Source: Actinosynnema pretiosum
GTDB taxonomy: Bacteria; Actinomycetota; Actinomycetes; Mycobacteriales; Pseudonocardiaceae
Direction: 5' to 3'
Assembly (NCBI RefSeq): GCF_024171695.1
Contig: NZ_JAMTCF010000014.1
Span: 124,001-188,000 of the forward strand
Length of the DNA stretch: 64,000 nt
Shown here: positions 22,398 to 30,493 of the stretch, piece after piece
Layout: each line of letters starts with the position of its first letter
Position numbering within the stretch: position 1 is the stretch's first letter
Program-made: the position numbers and the translations under genes
The notes under the pieces: model-generated
Seen by the model: the letters and a program-made list of their open reading frames with translations, nothing else
Database searches by the model: none
Told to the model about the DNA's origin: nothing

Positions 22398-24047
22398 ATG
22401 TCCACGCGCGTGCCCGGCGCGGTGTTGTCCACCGAAGAGCTCGCCGAGGCGGTGATCGCACGGCTTCGCGGGCGCCACCGCGGCGAGCCGCTGCCGACGG
22501 TGGACGCGGCGGTCATCCGCCACTACGAGTCCGGGCGCACTCCCGGCGATCCGCGTGTCACGCGTGCGTTGCGCGAGGTGCTGGGCTCCGCCTTGGGACG
22601 GACGGTGACCGACGTCGAGTTGGGCCTGTCCACCAGGAGGGCCAACCTCCTGCTGTGGGAGCTGCGCTGCTCCTATCCCGCACCCGATGATCCGACACGG
22701 TCGCTATCCCAGGCCGCGCTCGCCGACCTCGCCACCGCCTGGCTGTACGAGCACGGGCACAGGACGGAACAGGTCACCGCCCGCGCCATCGAGGATTACG
22801 AACGCGGCGAGTACCGCTGGCCGCGCCGCCCCGTGCGCGACGCGCTGCGCGCGGTCCTGGGGCGAGGGCGGCCGCTGCGCGACGAGGACATGGGGTTCCA
22901 CAAGACCTGGTCGACCAAGCGCCCGACCTCCGCCATCGCGCCGCCGCGCTCACCGAGTACAAGGGGAGGTGTCGTGGGCGCGCCGTCGTCCGTCCTTCCC
23001 GCGGTGCGCAGGTCGCGGAGCACACTGGTCACCACAACCACCATGCCGGAGGTGCTCATGGCCGCTGCCGAGGAATCGCGGGAACTGCGCGACCTGCTCC
23101 GCTCGACCAACCTCGAAGCCACAGCGGACGTTGCGCAACTGCTCGCGGACCTGACCACCCTGACCCGAAACTACCTGCTGTTCCCGTTGCCCGAGCTGGT
23201 CGCGGAGTTGACCGTGGTGCGGCAGCGGGCCAAGGATCTGCTCGCCCGCCCCGGAACCCCCGGAACCGTCGCCGACGCGCTCTCGGTCGTCGGGTGGTCC
23301 ACGGTGCTGCTGGCCTGGATGAGCATCGACCAGGGACGCGTCGACGACGCCCGCACGCACGCCGGGACCGCGTTGGAGTACGGCAGGCACTCGGGGGATT
23401 CCGTCCTGCTGGCCTGGGTGTACTCGACCCTGCACACGCTGGAGTACTGGCGCGGGGACTACGTCGCGGCCGCCGAGCACGCGCGCACCGGACTGGCTCT
23501 GGGCCGCACCGGCAGCGCGCGGGTCTTCCTGTCCGGGGCGCTGGCGTTGGACCTGGCGCGCGCCGGGGACCGTGACGGCGCGGTCGCGCAGTTGCACGAC
23601 GCCCGACGGGCGCTGGACTTGTTCACCCCCGCTCCGGGGGAGCTGGAGGGGCCGCTGCTGTGCACGCCCGCGCGGGCGGACACGCTGCTGGCCGACGTGC
23701 ACACCGCGCTCGGCGACACCGACGCGGCGCTCAGCGCCGCCGAGGCGGCCATCGCGACATATGCGGTGCTGCCGCAGCAGCGACGCAACGTCGGCACGCT
23801 GAGGATGGCCCACCTGCTGCAGGGGCTGGCCCACGTCCAGCACGGGGACATCCCCGCCGCCCGCCAGGCCCTGGACCCGGTGCTGGGCACCGAACCCGAG
23901 CAACGGCCGCTGCCGCTGCGCAAGCGGTCCCAGCTCGTGCTCGGCGAGCTCACGACCCTGATCACGAACACCGGGAGCCCGTCGGCCGCCGCCATCGAGC
24001 TGCACCGCGATCTGGAGCACTTCGTCGGTGGCGGCGCACCCGCCTGA
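22398..24047 (+). CDS. Regulator with helix-turn-helix-like N-terminus and TPR-like domain
   Basis: The first 200 residues contain two related helical segments (STEELAEAVIARLRGRHRG, then VIRHYESGR; and LSQAALADLATAWLYEHGH, then AIEDYERGEYRWPRRPVRD), each ending in an E-x-G turn like the end of an XRE domain. The rest is a helical repeat region (VLLAWVYSTLHTLEYWRGDY, VAAAEHARTGLALG, LGDTDAALSAAEAAIATYA), as in peptide-sensing TPR regulators. Start choice is uncertain: ATG 22398 precedes the conserved part, while GTG codons at 22287 and 22329 would lengthen it. The duplicated N-terminal module is unusual. Confidence 0.75.
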   Translation: MSTRVPGAVLSTEELAEAVIARLRGRHRGEPLPTVDAAVIRHYESGRTPGDPRVTRALREVLGSALGRTVTDVELGLSTRRANLLLWELRCSYPAPDDPTRSLSQAALADLATAWLYEHGHRTEQVTARAIEDYERGEYRWPRRPVRDALRAVLGRGRPLRDEDMGFHKTWSTKRPTSAIAPPRSPSTRGGVVGAPSSVLPAVRRSRSTLVTTTTMPEVLMAAAEESRELRDLLRSTNLEATADVAQLLADLTTLTRNYLLFPLPELVAELTVVRQRAKDLLARPGTPGTVADALSVVGWSTVLLAWMSIDQGRVDDARTHAGTALEYGRHSGDSVLLAWVYSTLHTLEYWRGDYVAAAEHARTGLALGRTGSARVFLSGALALDLARAGDRDGAVAQLHDARRALDLFTPAPGELEGPLLCTPARADTLLADVHTALGDTDAALSAAEAAIATYAVLPQQRRNVGTLRMAHLLQGLAHVQHGDIPAARQALDPVLGTEPEQRPLPLRKRSQLVLGELTTLITNTGSPSAAAIELHRDLEHFVGGGAPA

Positions 24048-24064
24048 GGGCCAGACTCGATGTC

Positions 24065-24709
24065 GTGAGTGATCAACGGCAGATCCGTGCGCACTGGTGG
24101 CCCCGGCCGGGCTGGGAACGGCCCGGCCGCACGATGTACACCTGGCACTACACGATGGGCGAGCACGAGGGCGCCGTCGACCTGGCCCGCTCCTACGCGC
24201 CGCTGCTGGAGGCGGAGCCGCGCCTGGACCCGGTGCCGCCGCAGTGGCTGCACCTGACGACCCAGGGCGTGGGGTTCACCGACGAGATCACCCTCGACGA
24301 GATTGCCGTCGTCGTCGACGCCGCCCGCGAGCACTGCCGACGTCTGGCCCCGGTGCGGGTCGAGGTGGGTCCGGCGGTGGTCGGCGACGAGGGCGTGATG
24401 CTGCCGGTCACCCCGGTCGAGCCGCTGATGGCGGTCCGCGGCGCGCTGCGGACCGCGCTGGCGCAGGCCCGCCCGCAGGTGGACGTGCCCGAGAGCGAGC
24501 AGTACCGCCCCCACGTCAGCCTCGCCTACTGCAACACCACGATGCCCGCGGACGGGGTGGACGCCGCGTTGGCCGCGCATCGCCACCGCCGCGCGCTCAC
24601 CCTGTCGACCGTGTCCCTGATCGAGCTGGTCCGCGACGGCGACAACCGCCTCTACCGGTGGAGCCCGGTTGCCGACATCGCGCTGGGCGCGGGCGCGGAA
24701 CAGTCCTGA
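24065..24709 (+). CDS. 2'-5' RNA ligase family protein (2H phosphoesterase)
   Basis: The protein has the two signature motifs of the 2H superfamily: HLTTQ (in WLHLTTQGVGF) and HVSL (in YRPHVSLAYC), about 85 residues apart. It has 214 residues and no signal peptide. Family members open cyclic phosphodiesters or ligate RNA ends. The physiological substrate is not predictable. GTG 24065 is chosen as the first start in frame, with GAGGG upstream. It follows the TPR regulator gene by 17 nt, so they may share a transcript. A 16-bp hairpin terminates it. Confidence 0.85.
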   Translation: MSDQRQIRAHWWPRPGWERPGRTMYTWHYTMGEHEGAVDLARSYAPLLEAEPRLDPVPPQWLHLTTQGVGFTDEITLDEIAVVVDAAREHCRRLAPVRVEVGPAVVGDEGVMLPVTPVEPLMAVRGALRTALAQARPQVDVPESEQYRPHVSLAYCNTTMPADGVDAALAAHRHRRALTLSTVSLIELVRDGDNRLYRWSPVADIALGAGAEQS

Positions 24710-24719
24710 CCCGGCGACG

Positions 24720-24760
24720 CCGGCGGGGTGCCCGACCGCCTGGCTCGGGCACCCCGCCGG
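24720..24760 (+). terminator. Perfect 16-bp hairpin after 2H phosphoesterase gene
   Basis: CCGGCGGGGTGCCCGA (24720-24735) pairs with TCGGGCACCCCGCCGG (24745-24760) over a 9-nt loop, starting 11 nt after the stop. No T tract follows. It fits an actinomycete-type terminator. The 208 nt from here to the next gene show nothing else recognisable. Confidence 0.7.
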
Positions 24761-24968
24761 CTGGGGACCCTGCCGTGCCCGCAGATGACGGCCACCCGCG
24801 GCCTGCGATCGCAGAACCGGTCCTCCTTAGGTCCAACTCACGCGATCCGGTCGCCCCTGGTGCGCGCACTGCTCGGCAGTACCGAACGGACACGGGGGAA
24901 ACGAGCACGAAAGTCGTCGAACAAATTCTCGTCGGGTTCCGCGAAAACTTTCGACAACCCGACGAGGG

Positions 24969-25598
24969 CTACGTTTTTCTCGGCTTGGATCCTCCGCACT
25001 TGCGCAATGCGGTGCCCGCTGTGACGAGCATGGCCCGTACCGTCCCGTACGGGAGTTTGTATTTTTTGGCAAGATCGCGAATGCTCGCCCCTTTCTCGTA
25101 ATCACCCCGGAGTTGTTGAGCTGCTTTGATTCTTTCGGGGTCGCTTTCTCGGCGGTAGAAAGATGTTTCAGCCAGTGAAGATTTGTCAATGGGGTCGACT
25201 TCGACATTGATCCCGTCGCGGTCGAAATCGGGGGAAAGTTGTTCTGGAAGAACTCCGTTGAAGAGTAGGAGCGCATCGACCTCGTAGATGCGCGACGGGT
25301 CCTCGGTGGGCTGCACCACGCGGGCGACGTCTTTCAGGAACTCCAGAAGTTCGACCTCGTACAGTGCGGTGATGCGCAGCAACCTCTGCAGCGTGGGTTG
25401 CCACGTGGAATTTTCGTAAAACTGCAGAGTATTCGCCGGGAGGCTGAGTCTCCGAGCGGCCTCCTCGAGTGAATACCCGCACCTCTCACGCAATCCGGCC
25501 AGATGTTCGCCGAAGGTTTTGCGATAAGTGATTAGCTTTTCGATCGGCGCGAGCCGTTCTGTGGTGAGTGGTGTCGTGTGTTCCCGGTTGACTGTCAT
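24969..25598 (-). CDS. XRE-family regulator with second C-terminal helix-turn-helix, AT-rich
   Basis: Residues about 25-85 are an XRE domain (FGEHLAGLRERCGYSLEEAA, RRLSLPANTLQFYENSTWQP). The C-terminal 45 residues form another helix-turn-helix (YEKGASIRDLAKKYKLPYGT), basic at the very end. The centre may bind a ligand. ATG 25598 is preferred because CAGG precedes it; ATG 25625 lacks a ribosome site. Base composition and lysine/isoleucine use differ sharply from neighbours, with AT-rich flanks, suggesting recent acquisition. The C-terminal module also occurs as a broken small gene at 53735-53990. Confidence 0.8.
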   Translation of the reverse strand: MTVNREHTTPLTTERLAPIEKLITYRKTFGEHLAGLRERCGYSLEEAARRLSLPANTLQFYENSTWQPTLQRLLRITALYEVELLEFLKDVARVVQPTEDPSRIYEVDALLLFNGVLPEQLSPDFDRDGINVEVDPIDKSSLAETSFYRRESDPERIKAAQQLRGDYEKGASIRDLAKKYKLPYGTVRAMLVTAGTALRKCGGSKPRKT

Positions 25599-26078
25599 GG
25601 TGTTTACCTGTTCGGGGGATTTCATTTCGCGGACTGATGTGTTTTGCCGGTTTGCGTTTAGCGCGTGGAGGGTGGCGCTCGCGCACCACGTCTGCGGAAA
25701 ATATCGAAACCGCTCGCAGTCAATTAACCGGGTCCTCCCGTGGGGATGAGTCGCGCTTTCGCGCTGCAGGTTGACGCGCGCGACCGAGTGGCCGCCGGGT
25801 GGGGGCGCCGGTCGATGCGGGCACGGCCTGGTCCGGGTGCGGGGCCTGGTCGTGCGGGGAGCTTCACCGGGCCGCAGCGGCGAGGCCGGTCGGGTCTGCT
25901 GCGGGCCCGGTTCCGGCGGGAGCGCCGCGATCTCCCAGGGACACCGGGAAACCCTGCCTCGTCCAGGGCCCGTCAGCGGCGGACCGACAACGGGGGCGGG
26001 GTGCTGTGACGGGCGTGGGTCAGCGCCACGGCCCGTGATCTGCTCACATCGTGCTGTCGGGCTCGTCCCCTGGGCTTG
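25599..26078. other. Intergenic region, AT-rich at its left end
   Basis: The first 140 nt continue the AT-rich composition of the XRE gene and should hold its promoter. The rest is GC-rich with short open frames that show no coding pattern or ribosome site. I see no further feature. Confidence 0.4.
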
Positions 26079-26858
26079 TCAGGGAAGGGGGAGGGAGTCT
26101 GCCAGTTCGGATGCGGACAGACCGGGGTCCTTCGCGAGCCGTGCGGCGATGATCCGCAGGTCCAGCGGCAGGCCCTGGCCGAGCTGCACCAGCCGGTCCA
26201 CGGCCTGCGGCTCCTGCTCCAGCCTTCCCGGGCCGCAGAGCGCCCGCAGCAGCGCGACGCCCTCGTCGTGGTCCATCGGGTCCACGGCCAGGTGCCGGGC
26301 GCCGTCCAGGGTCAACTCCGTCAGGTGGTCCTGGCTGGTGACCAGCAGGGCGCTCGTGCGGGAGCCCGGCATGAAGTAGCCCGCCTGGGCCGGTTCGGTC
26401 GCCTCGTCGAGCACCACCAGCACGGCCGTGCCCGCCGTGACGGAGCGGAAGAGGCCCACCCGGCCGGACAGGCTCGCGGGGATGTAGTCGAGGCCCACGC
26501 CCAGAACGAGCAGGCACTCCCCCAGCGCGTCGCTCACCGGCGTCCCAGGGCCGCCGCTGCGCAGGGACGCGAGGTCGACGTACAGCTGGCCGTCGGGGAA
26601 GCGGTGCCCCCGGTCGGCCACCCACCGGCGCACCAGGCTCGTTCTCCCGACCCCGAGCGGGCCGGTCACCACCACCAACCGCGGCCGCTGGCCGTCGGGC
26701 GGGGACGAGAGCGCGTCGTCGAGGGCGGCCAGTTCCCGGTGGCGGCCGACGAACCCCGCCGGGGGCGCGGGGACCTGGCGCGGGGAGCGCCGCCAGGGCG
26801 CGTGACGGGAGTCGGGCGCTTCGCCTGGCGCGGGCCGCCCCGTGGTCGGCCCGCTCAC
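26079..26858 (-). CDS. Standalone NB-ARC-like ATPase domain with Arg in the P-loop
   Basis: The 259-residue product is just an NB-ARC domain. It has the FVGRHREL entry motif (residues 36-43), a P-loop TGPLGVGRTSL (65-75), Walker B AVLVVLDE (145-152), a sensor-like SRTSALLVTSQ and GLPLDL (229-234). It stops where NB-ARC proteins normally continue into a winged helix and repeats. The P-loop lysine is arginine (AGA codon, residue 72), so nucleotide hydrolysis may be weak. GTG 26858 overlaps the stop of the winged-helix/TPR-like gene. The two ORFs together make one STAND protein in swapped order. Confidence 0.8.
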   Translation of the reverse strand: MSGPTTGRPAPGEAPDSRHAPWRRSPRQVPAPPAGFVGRHRELAALDDALSSPPDGQRPRLVVVTGPLGVGRTSLVRRWVADRGHRFPDGQLYVDLASLRSGGPGTPVSDALGECLLVLGVGLDYIPASLSGRVGLFRSVTAGTAVLVVLDEATEPAQAGYFMPGSRTSALLVTSQDHLTELTLDGARHLAVDPMDHDEGVALLRALCGPGRLEQEPQAVDRLVQLGQGLPLDLRIIAARLAKDPGLSASELADSLPLP

Positions 26859-28132
26859 GATCGCTCCCGCGTGGCCGGGGCCGTCGTGGCCAGTGGGCGT
26901 CGCCCCGTCCGGCGCGTGGGCGGGCCGACGGCAGGAGTGTCGACCGGCGTCGGGGCGTGGACGCGGTCGATCTCCGCGCGTTGCGCCCGCAGCGCCCGCC
27001 GGTCGTGCTGGTACACCCCGCGCCCCCGCAGGACTTCCAGGGCCCGGTCCAGCAGTTGCGCCGCCTCCCGGCGGGCGTCGGCGGCGGCCAGCAGTCCCGC
27101 GTGCTGCCCGACCGCCCGCGCCCAGGCCAGCACCCGCACCGGCGGGGCGGACGGGCCGGGGTCAATCGCGAGCACGGCCAGGCGGGCCTGGTCCTGGGCC
27201 TCGCGCAGCAGGTCCTGGTCGCCGGTGCGCCGGGCCTGCTCCTCGAGCACGCGGGAGAGCAGGGTGCGGGCCACGCACCGCTCCTGCTCGTCCGCCAGGT
27301 CCCCGTCGAGCGCCGTGCGCAGCACCTGTGCTGCCCGCGAGTGCTCGCCCCATGCGTGGTGCAGCATGGCCACCGCCGTGTCGGCCACGACCCGCTCCGC
27401 CCGCCGATCACCGGGCGGGGCGGGTGATCGCAGCGAGCGCACGGCCTCGCCGGCGGCCTCCTGCAGCTCGGCCAGGCGGCACACGGGCGCGGCCCACAGC
27501 GCCCAGGCGAGGCGGGCGTGGATCAGGGCGCGCTGCGCGGCGGGCAGCGCGTGGCACCGGGCCGCGGCCGCGGCGGTGCGCTGTACCCGCCGGGCCCGCA
27601 CGTGGTCCTCGCTCGCCCACAGCGTGCTCCACAGACCCGAGCCGAGCATCAGCGCGGCGATCGGCATCCGCGCCGCCCACGCCAGCTCCTGCGCCTGGAT
27701 CACCCGGTCGATCTCGACGCTCGTCCAGGCGTGGGCGGTGTCCGCGTCCCAAAGGACCGGGGTGGGCTCGGGGGCGGGCAGGCCGGACAGCGCCTGCTCG
27801 GCGGCCAGCGAGTGCTGCCGGTAGTAGGTCAGCAGCCGCTGCAGCGCCACCCGGTCCTCCCGGCCGGCGGCGGCGCGCTTGACCTGCGCCGCGATCTGCT
27901 CGACGCCGCGCGACCGGGCGGGCTTGAAGCGCTGCTGTTCCGGATGCGCCCGGTAGGGCGCGAGCCTGCGCAGCCTGCCTTCCAGGGCCAGGGTGCGCGC
28001 CGTGGCGGCCGCGTCGTGCGGCGGGCAGTCCCAGAGCGCGGCCAGGGCGGGCACGCCCACCCCGCCCGTGTCCGCGTCCGTTCCCGGCAGCAGTTCCAAC
28101 AGCGCTCGGCGGGTCCGCAGGTCGGTGCTCAT
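26855..28132 (-). CDS. Winged-helix plus TPR-like protein, missing half of a split STAND protein
   Basis: It starts at a winged-helix-like segment (RRALLELLPGTDADTG, PALAALWDC, LEGRLRRLAPYR). A linker follows (VALQRLLTYYRQHSLAAEQA, LSGLPAPEP) and then helical repeats (VVADTAVAMLHHAWGEHSRA). This is the order seen after the NB-ARC domain in AfsR-like STAND proteins, and the NB-ARC domain is encoded by the next gene, overlapping GTGA. The start ATG overlaps the stop of the preceding helical-repeat gene (ATGA). The likely product is a two- or three-subunit signalling complex. Confidence 0.7.
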   Translation of the reverse strand: MSTDLRTRRALLELLPGTDADTGGVGVPALAALWDCPPHDAAATARTLALEGRLRRLAPYRAHPEQQRFKPARSRGVEQIAAQVKRAAAGREDRVALQRLLTYYRQHSLAAEQALSGLPAPEPTPVLWDADTAHAWTSVEIDRVIQAQELAWAARMPIAALMLGSGLWSTLWASEDHVRARRVQRTAAAAARCHALPAAQRALIHARLAWALWAAPVCRLAELQEAAGEAVRSLRSPAPPGDRRAERVVADTAVAMLHHAWGEHSRAAQVLRTALDGDLADEQERCVARTLLSRVLEEQARRTGDQDLLREAQDQARLAVLAIDPGPSAPPVRVLAWARAVGQHAGLLAAADARREAAQLLDRALEVLRGRGVYQHDRRALRAQRAEIDRVHAPTPVDTPAVGPPTRRTGRRPLATTAPATRERS

Positions 28133-29169
28133 CGGGTCTCCCTGGCGGTCGGGGCGAGAGGGCGTGGGGCGGGCAGCCGCAGCAGCGACAGTCGCGGGTC
28201 CGCGGTGGCGTCCGGGCCCGCGGCCAGCAGCTCGGCCAGGTGGTCGGCCCGTCGACGCAGCGCATCGCGCAACCACACGTCGCAGGCCGGCGGGGCCACG
28301 GCCTGCGTGCGGGCGTCGGTCCAGACCCCGAGCGCGCGCTCGGGCGCGCCGTCGGCCCGGTGGGCGTGGCCGAGCATGATCATGCGGTCGAGTCCGACGG
28401 GGGAGAGCGGCGCGCGGGTGTGCTCCAGCGCCCGCCGCAGGGCCGCCACCGCCTCGGCGGCACCGCCTGCGGCCAGCGCGATCTCCCCCTCGGCGGTGGC
28501 CAGCAGCGCCTGGCGCTTCACGGCGGTCGGGGTCAGGTGCGCGCGCAGCAGCTCCAGCGTCGTCGGGACCTGCTCTGGGGCGTGCCAGCAGGCGAAGCGC
28601 AGGTGCCTGCACAGCGCCGCCCAGGTGCGGGCGGTGGTGCTGCGAGGTCTGGCCTGGTCGGCGCGCTGCGCCGCCTGCAGCACCACGGCGTGCAGAGCCG
28701 ACACCCGGGCGGCGCGCCGCCACGGCTGCAGATCCGGGCTCGGGTCCCGGGCGGTGCGGCGGGCGGCCAGTTCCGCCAGCACCAGCGCGTCGTCGCACCC
28801 GGTGCGCGGGTGCGCCCTGGCGGCGGCCTCCAGCCGGCGGGTCCACGGTCCCGGCTCGGGGGCGGCCAGCAGCAGCATCCGTGCGGCCGCGCGCACGCCG
28901 ACCCGGTCGGTGCGCGGGGCGCGTTCGACCAGCTCCAGCAGTGTCTCCTGGTGGCGGTGCAGCCATCGGCGCGTGGCGGCGACCCTGGGGCGCAGCGTGA
29001 CCTGGTCCGGGTCGGTCCCGTGGACCAGGGCCTGGAACACGGCGGTGGGGCTGGGAGCGTGCTCGCCGTCGAGGGCGACGGTGGCGCGCACCTGGGAATC
29101 GAGCAGCGTCAGCAGCGCGGCGGGGGTGCGGGGCACCGGGGTGTGCCGGTCGGGCATCGGTTCGCTCAC
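28129..29169 (-). CDS. Helical-repeat (TPR-like) protein, first gene of split STAND operon
   Basis: The 346-residue protein is almost entirely Ala/Leu/Arg-rich helices (VLAELAARRTARDPS, TTLELLRAHLTPTAVKRQAL, then AEAVAALRRALEHTRAPLS), consistent with TPR-like repeats. No catalytic motif or membrane segment is visible. GTG 29169 is 2 nt from AGGAG; ATG 29157 is an alternative start. It overlaps the winged-helix gene by ATGA, and the three genes to 26079 are one unit. A scaffold or ligand-binding role is inference. Confidence 0.65.
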   Translation of the reverse strand: MSEPMPDRHTPVPRTPAALLTLLDSQVRATVALDGEHAPSPTAVFQALVHGTDPDQVTLRPRVAATRRWLHRHQETLLELVERAPRTDRVGVRAAARMLLLAAPEPGPWTRRLEAAARAHPRTGCDDALVLAELAARRTARDPSPDLQPWRRAARVSALHAVVLQAAQRADQARPRSTTARTWAALCRHLRFACWHAPEQVPTTLELLRAHLTPTAVKRQALLATAEGEIALAAGGAAEAVAALRRALEHTRAPLSPVGLDRMIMLGHAHRADGAPERALGVWTDARTQAVAPPACDVWLRDALRRRADHLAELLAAGPDATADPRLSLLRLPAPRPLAPTARETR

Positions 29170-29319
29170 GGCTCCTGGACCGGGCAGGCGGGCTCTCCCC
29201 TGCCCGGGGCGGTGATGTGCGTGCAGGTCACGTGGTCGCGATCGCGGGCGTCGTGGTGGGAGGTGCTGCTGCCACCCCGACGACGTGGCGGGTACGCGGG
29301 CGCCGGGAACCGGCGCGCG

Positions 29320-30375
29320 CTATGCCGGTCCTGCCGTGTCCTTCGGGTCGGAGGTTCCCGCCGCGTCCAGGATCAGGCCCGCGAGGCGGTCGAGGCGCTG
29401 CGCCAGGAGCTTGGCGCCATGCGGGTTGTAGTGCGGGCGGGTGCCCACCGCTTTCGGCAGCGGGATCAGCGCGGAGTCCGTGGACAGTGCCAGGAGTTGT
29501 CTGTCCAGCTCGGCTCCTTCCAGTTCCGCGCGTGTCTGCGGTTCGGCGGCGAAGACGCGCAGCGGCAGGTCCCCCAGGGGGAGCGCGCGCACCGATTGGC
29601 CGCCGGTGACCAGTCCGGCCAGCTCCCGCAACCCCGCTGCTTGATGCGTGGGGCCGCACAACCGCCACGCGGTCGCGGCCTGCAGGTCCGGCGGCAGCCA
29701 GGCCGCGGGCGCCTCGTGCACCGGCAGGCCGCCGGTGATGGCCTGGAGTCGTCGCACGCCCACCGCGCCCGCCATGCGGGTACGGATCGCCGCGCGCACC
29801 CACCGGTCGGGTTCCCGCGTTCCCGGCCGGTACAGGCGTTGTGCGTGGGTGGGCTCGAGGAGCACCAGCCCGGCCACCGGACGCAGGCCCGCCGCCGCCC
29901 GCGCGATCAGCCCGCCCAGCGAGTGCCCCACCAGCACCACCGGCAGCTCGCCGTCTTCCCGGTCCAGCGCCTCCACCAGCTCCACCAGCTCCCGGGCCAG
30001 CTCCTGCGGGGTGCGCGGTCGCAGCCAGCCGGGCGCGGCCGGGCTCCAGCCCAGGCCGGCGCGGTCGTAGGCCAGCGCGTGCACCCGCCCGGCCCGCCCG
30101 TCCTCGTCGGACAGCGCGGCCAGCGCGCTCAGTACCCCCGCCCAATCCAGGGCCACCGTGCCCGCCGAGGCCACCGCCACCACGCGCACCCCCGCTCGCG
30201 CCTGCGGCGGGCGGGCGTCGATCACGTGCAGCCGCCGCCCGCGCCCCACCGGGACCATCCGGCCCGGTGCCTTGCCCCCGGCGATGCCGCGTCGCAGCGT
30301 CGCCCACTTCCTCGACGTCGACGTCGACGTCGAGGTCGACGTCGAGGTCGTCCCGGCGTCCTTGTTTCCGGCCAT
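29320..30375 (-). CDS. Alpha/beta hydrolase with Ser-Thr repeat near the N-terminus
   Basis: The nucleophile elbow GHSLGG is in VVLVGHSLGGLIARAAAG. The preceding strand RVVAVASAGTVALDW gives the oxyanion region, and HYNPHGAKLL supplies a plausible catalytic histidine. Length 351 aa fits esterases and lipases. ATG 30375 is chosen, with AAGGAG upstream. Residues about 8-18 are an alternating Thr-Ser run from a GACGTC-type hexanucleotide repeat (30310-30346), a likely site of length variation. No signal peptide is evident, so it is probably cytoplasmic. The substrate is unknown. Confidence 0.85.
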   Translation of the reverse strand: MAGNKDAGTTSTSTSTSTSTSRKWATLRRGIAGGKAPGRMVPVGRGRRLHVIDARPPQARAGVRVVAVASAGTVALDWAGVLSALAALSDEDGRAGRVHALAYDRAGLGWSPAAPGWLRPRTPQELARELVELVEALDREDGELPVVLVGHSLGGLIARAAAGLRPVAGLVLLEPTHAQRLYRPGTREPDRWVRAAIRTRMAGAVGVRRLQAITGGLPVHEAPAAWLPPDLQAATAWRLCGPTHQAAGLRELAGLVTGGQSVRALPLGDLPLRVFAAEPQTRAELEGAELDRQLLALSTDSALIPLPKAVGTRPHYNPHGAKLLAQRLDRLAGLILDAAGTSDPKDTAGPA

Positions 30376-30493
30376 GCCCTGGCCAACTCCTTCTGGTGTC
30401 GGTCTGCGGCGCTCACGCCGCCGGTGGTGGGGTCGGGCACCGCCGCCGGCGGGGGCGAGATCCGTCGTCGCCACCCACCGGCGGTGACGGTGG

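Noticed and set aside
25740..26009. An 89-residue open frame in the intergenic gap
   Set aside because: It has no ribosome site, contains Arg/Gly/Pro low-complexity sequence, and no homology is recognisable.
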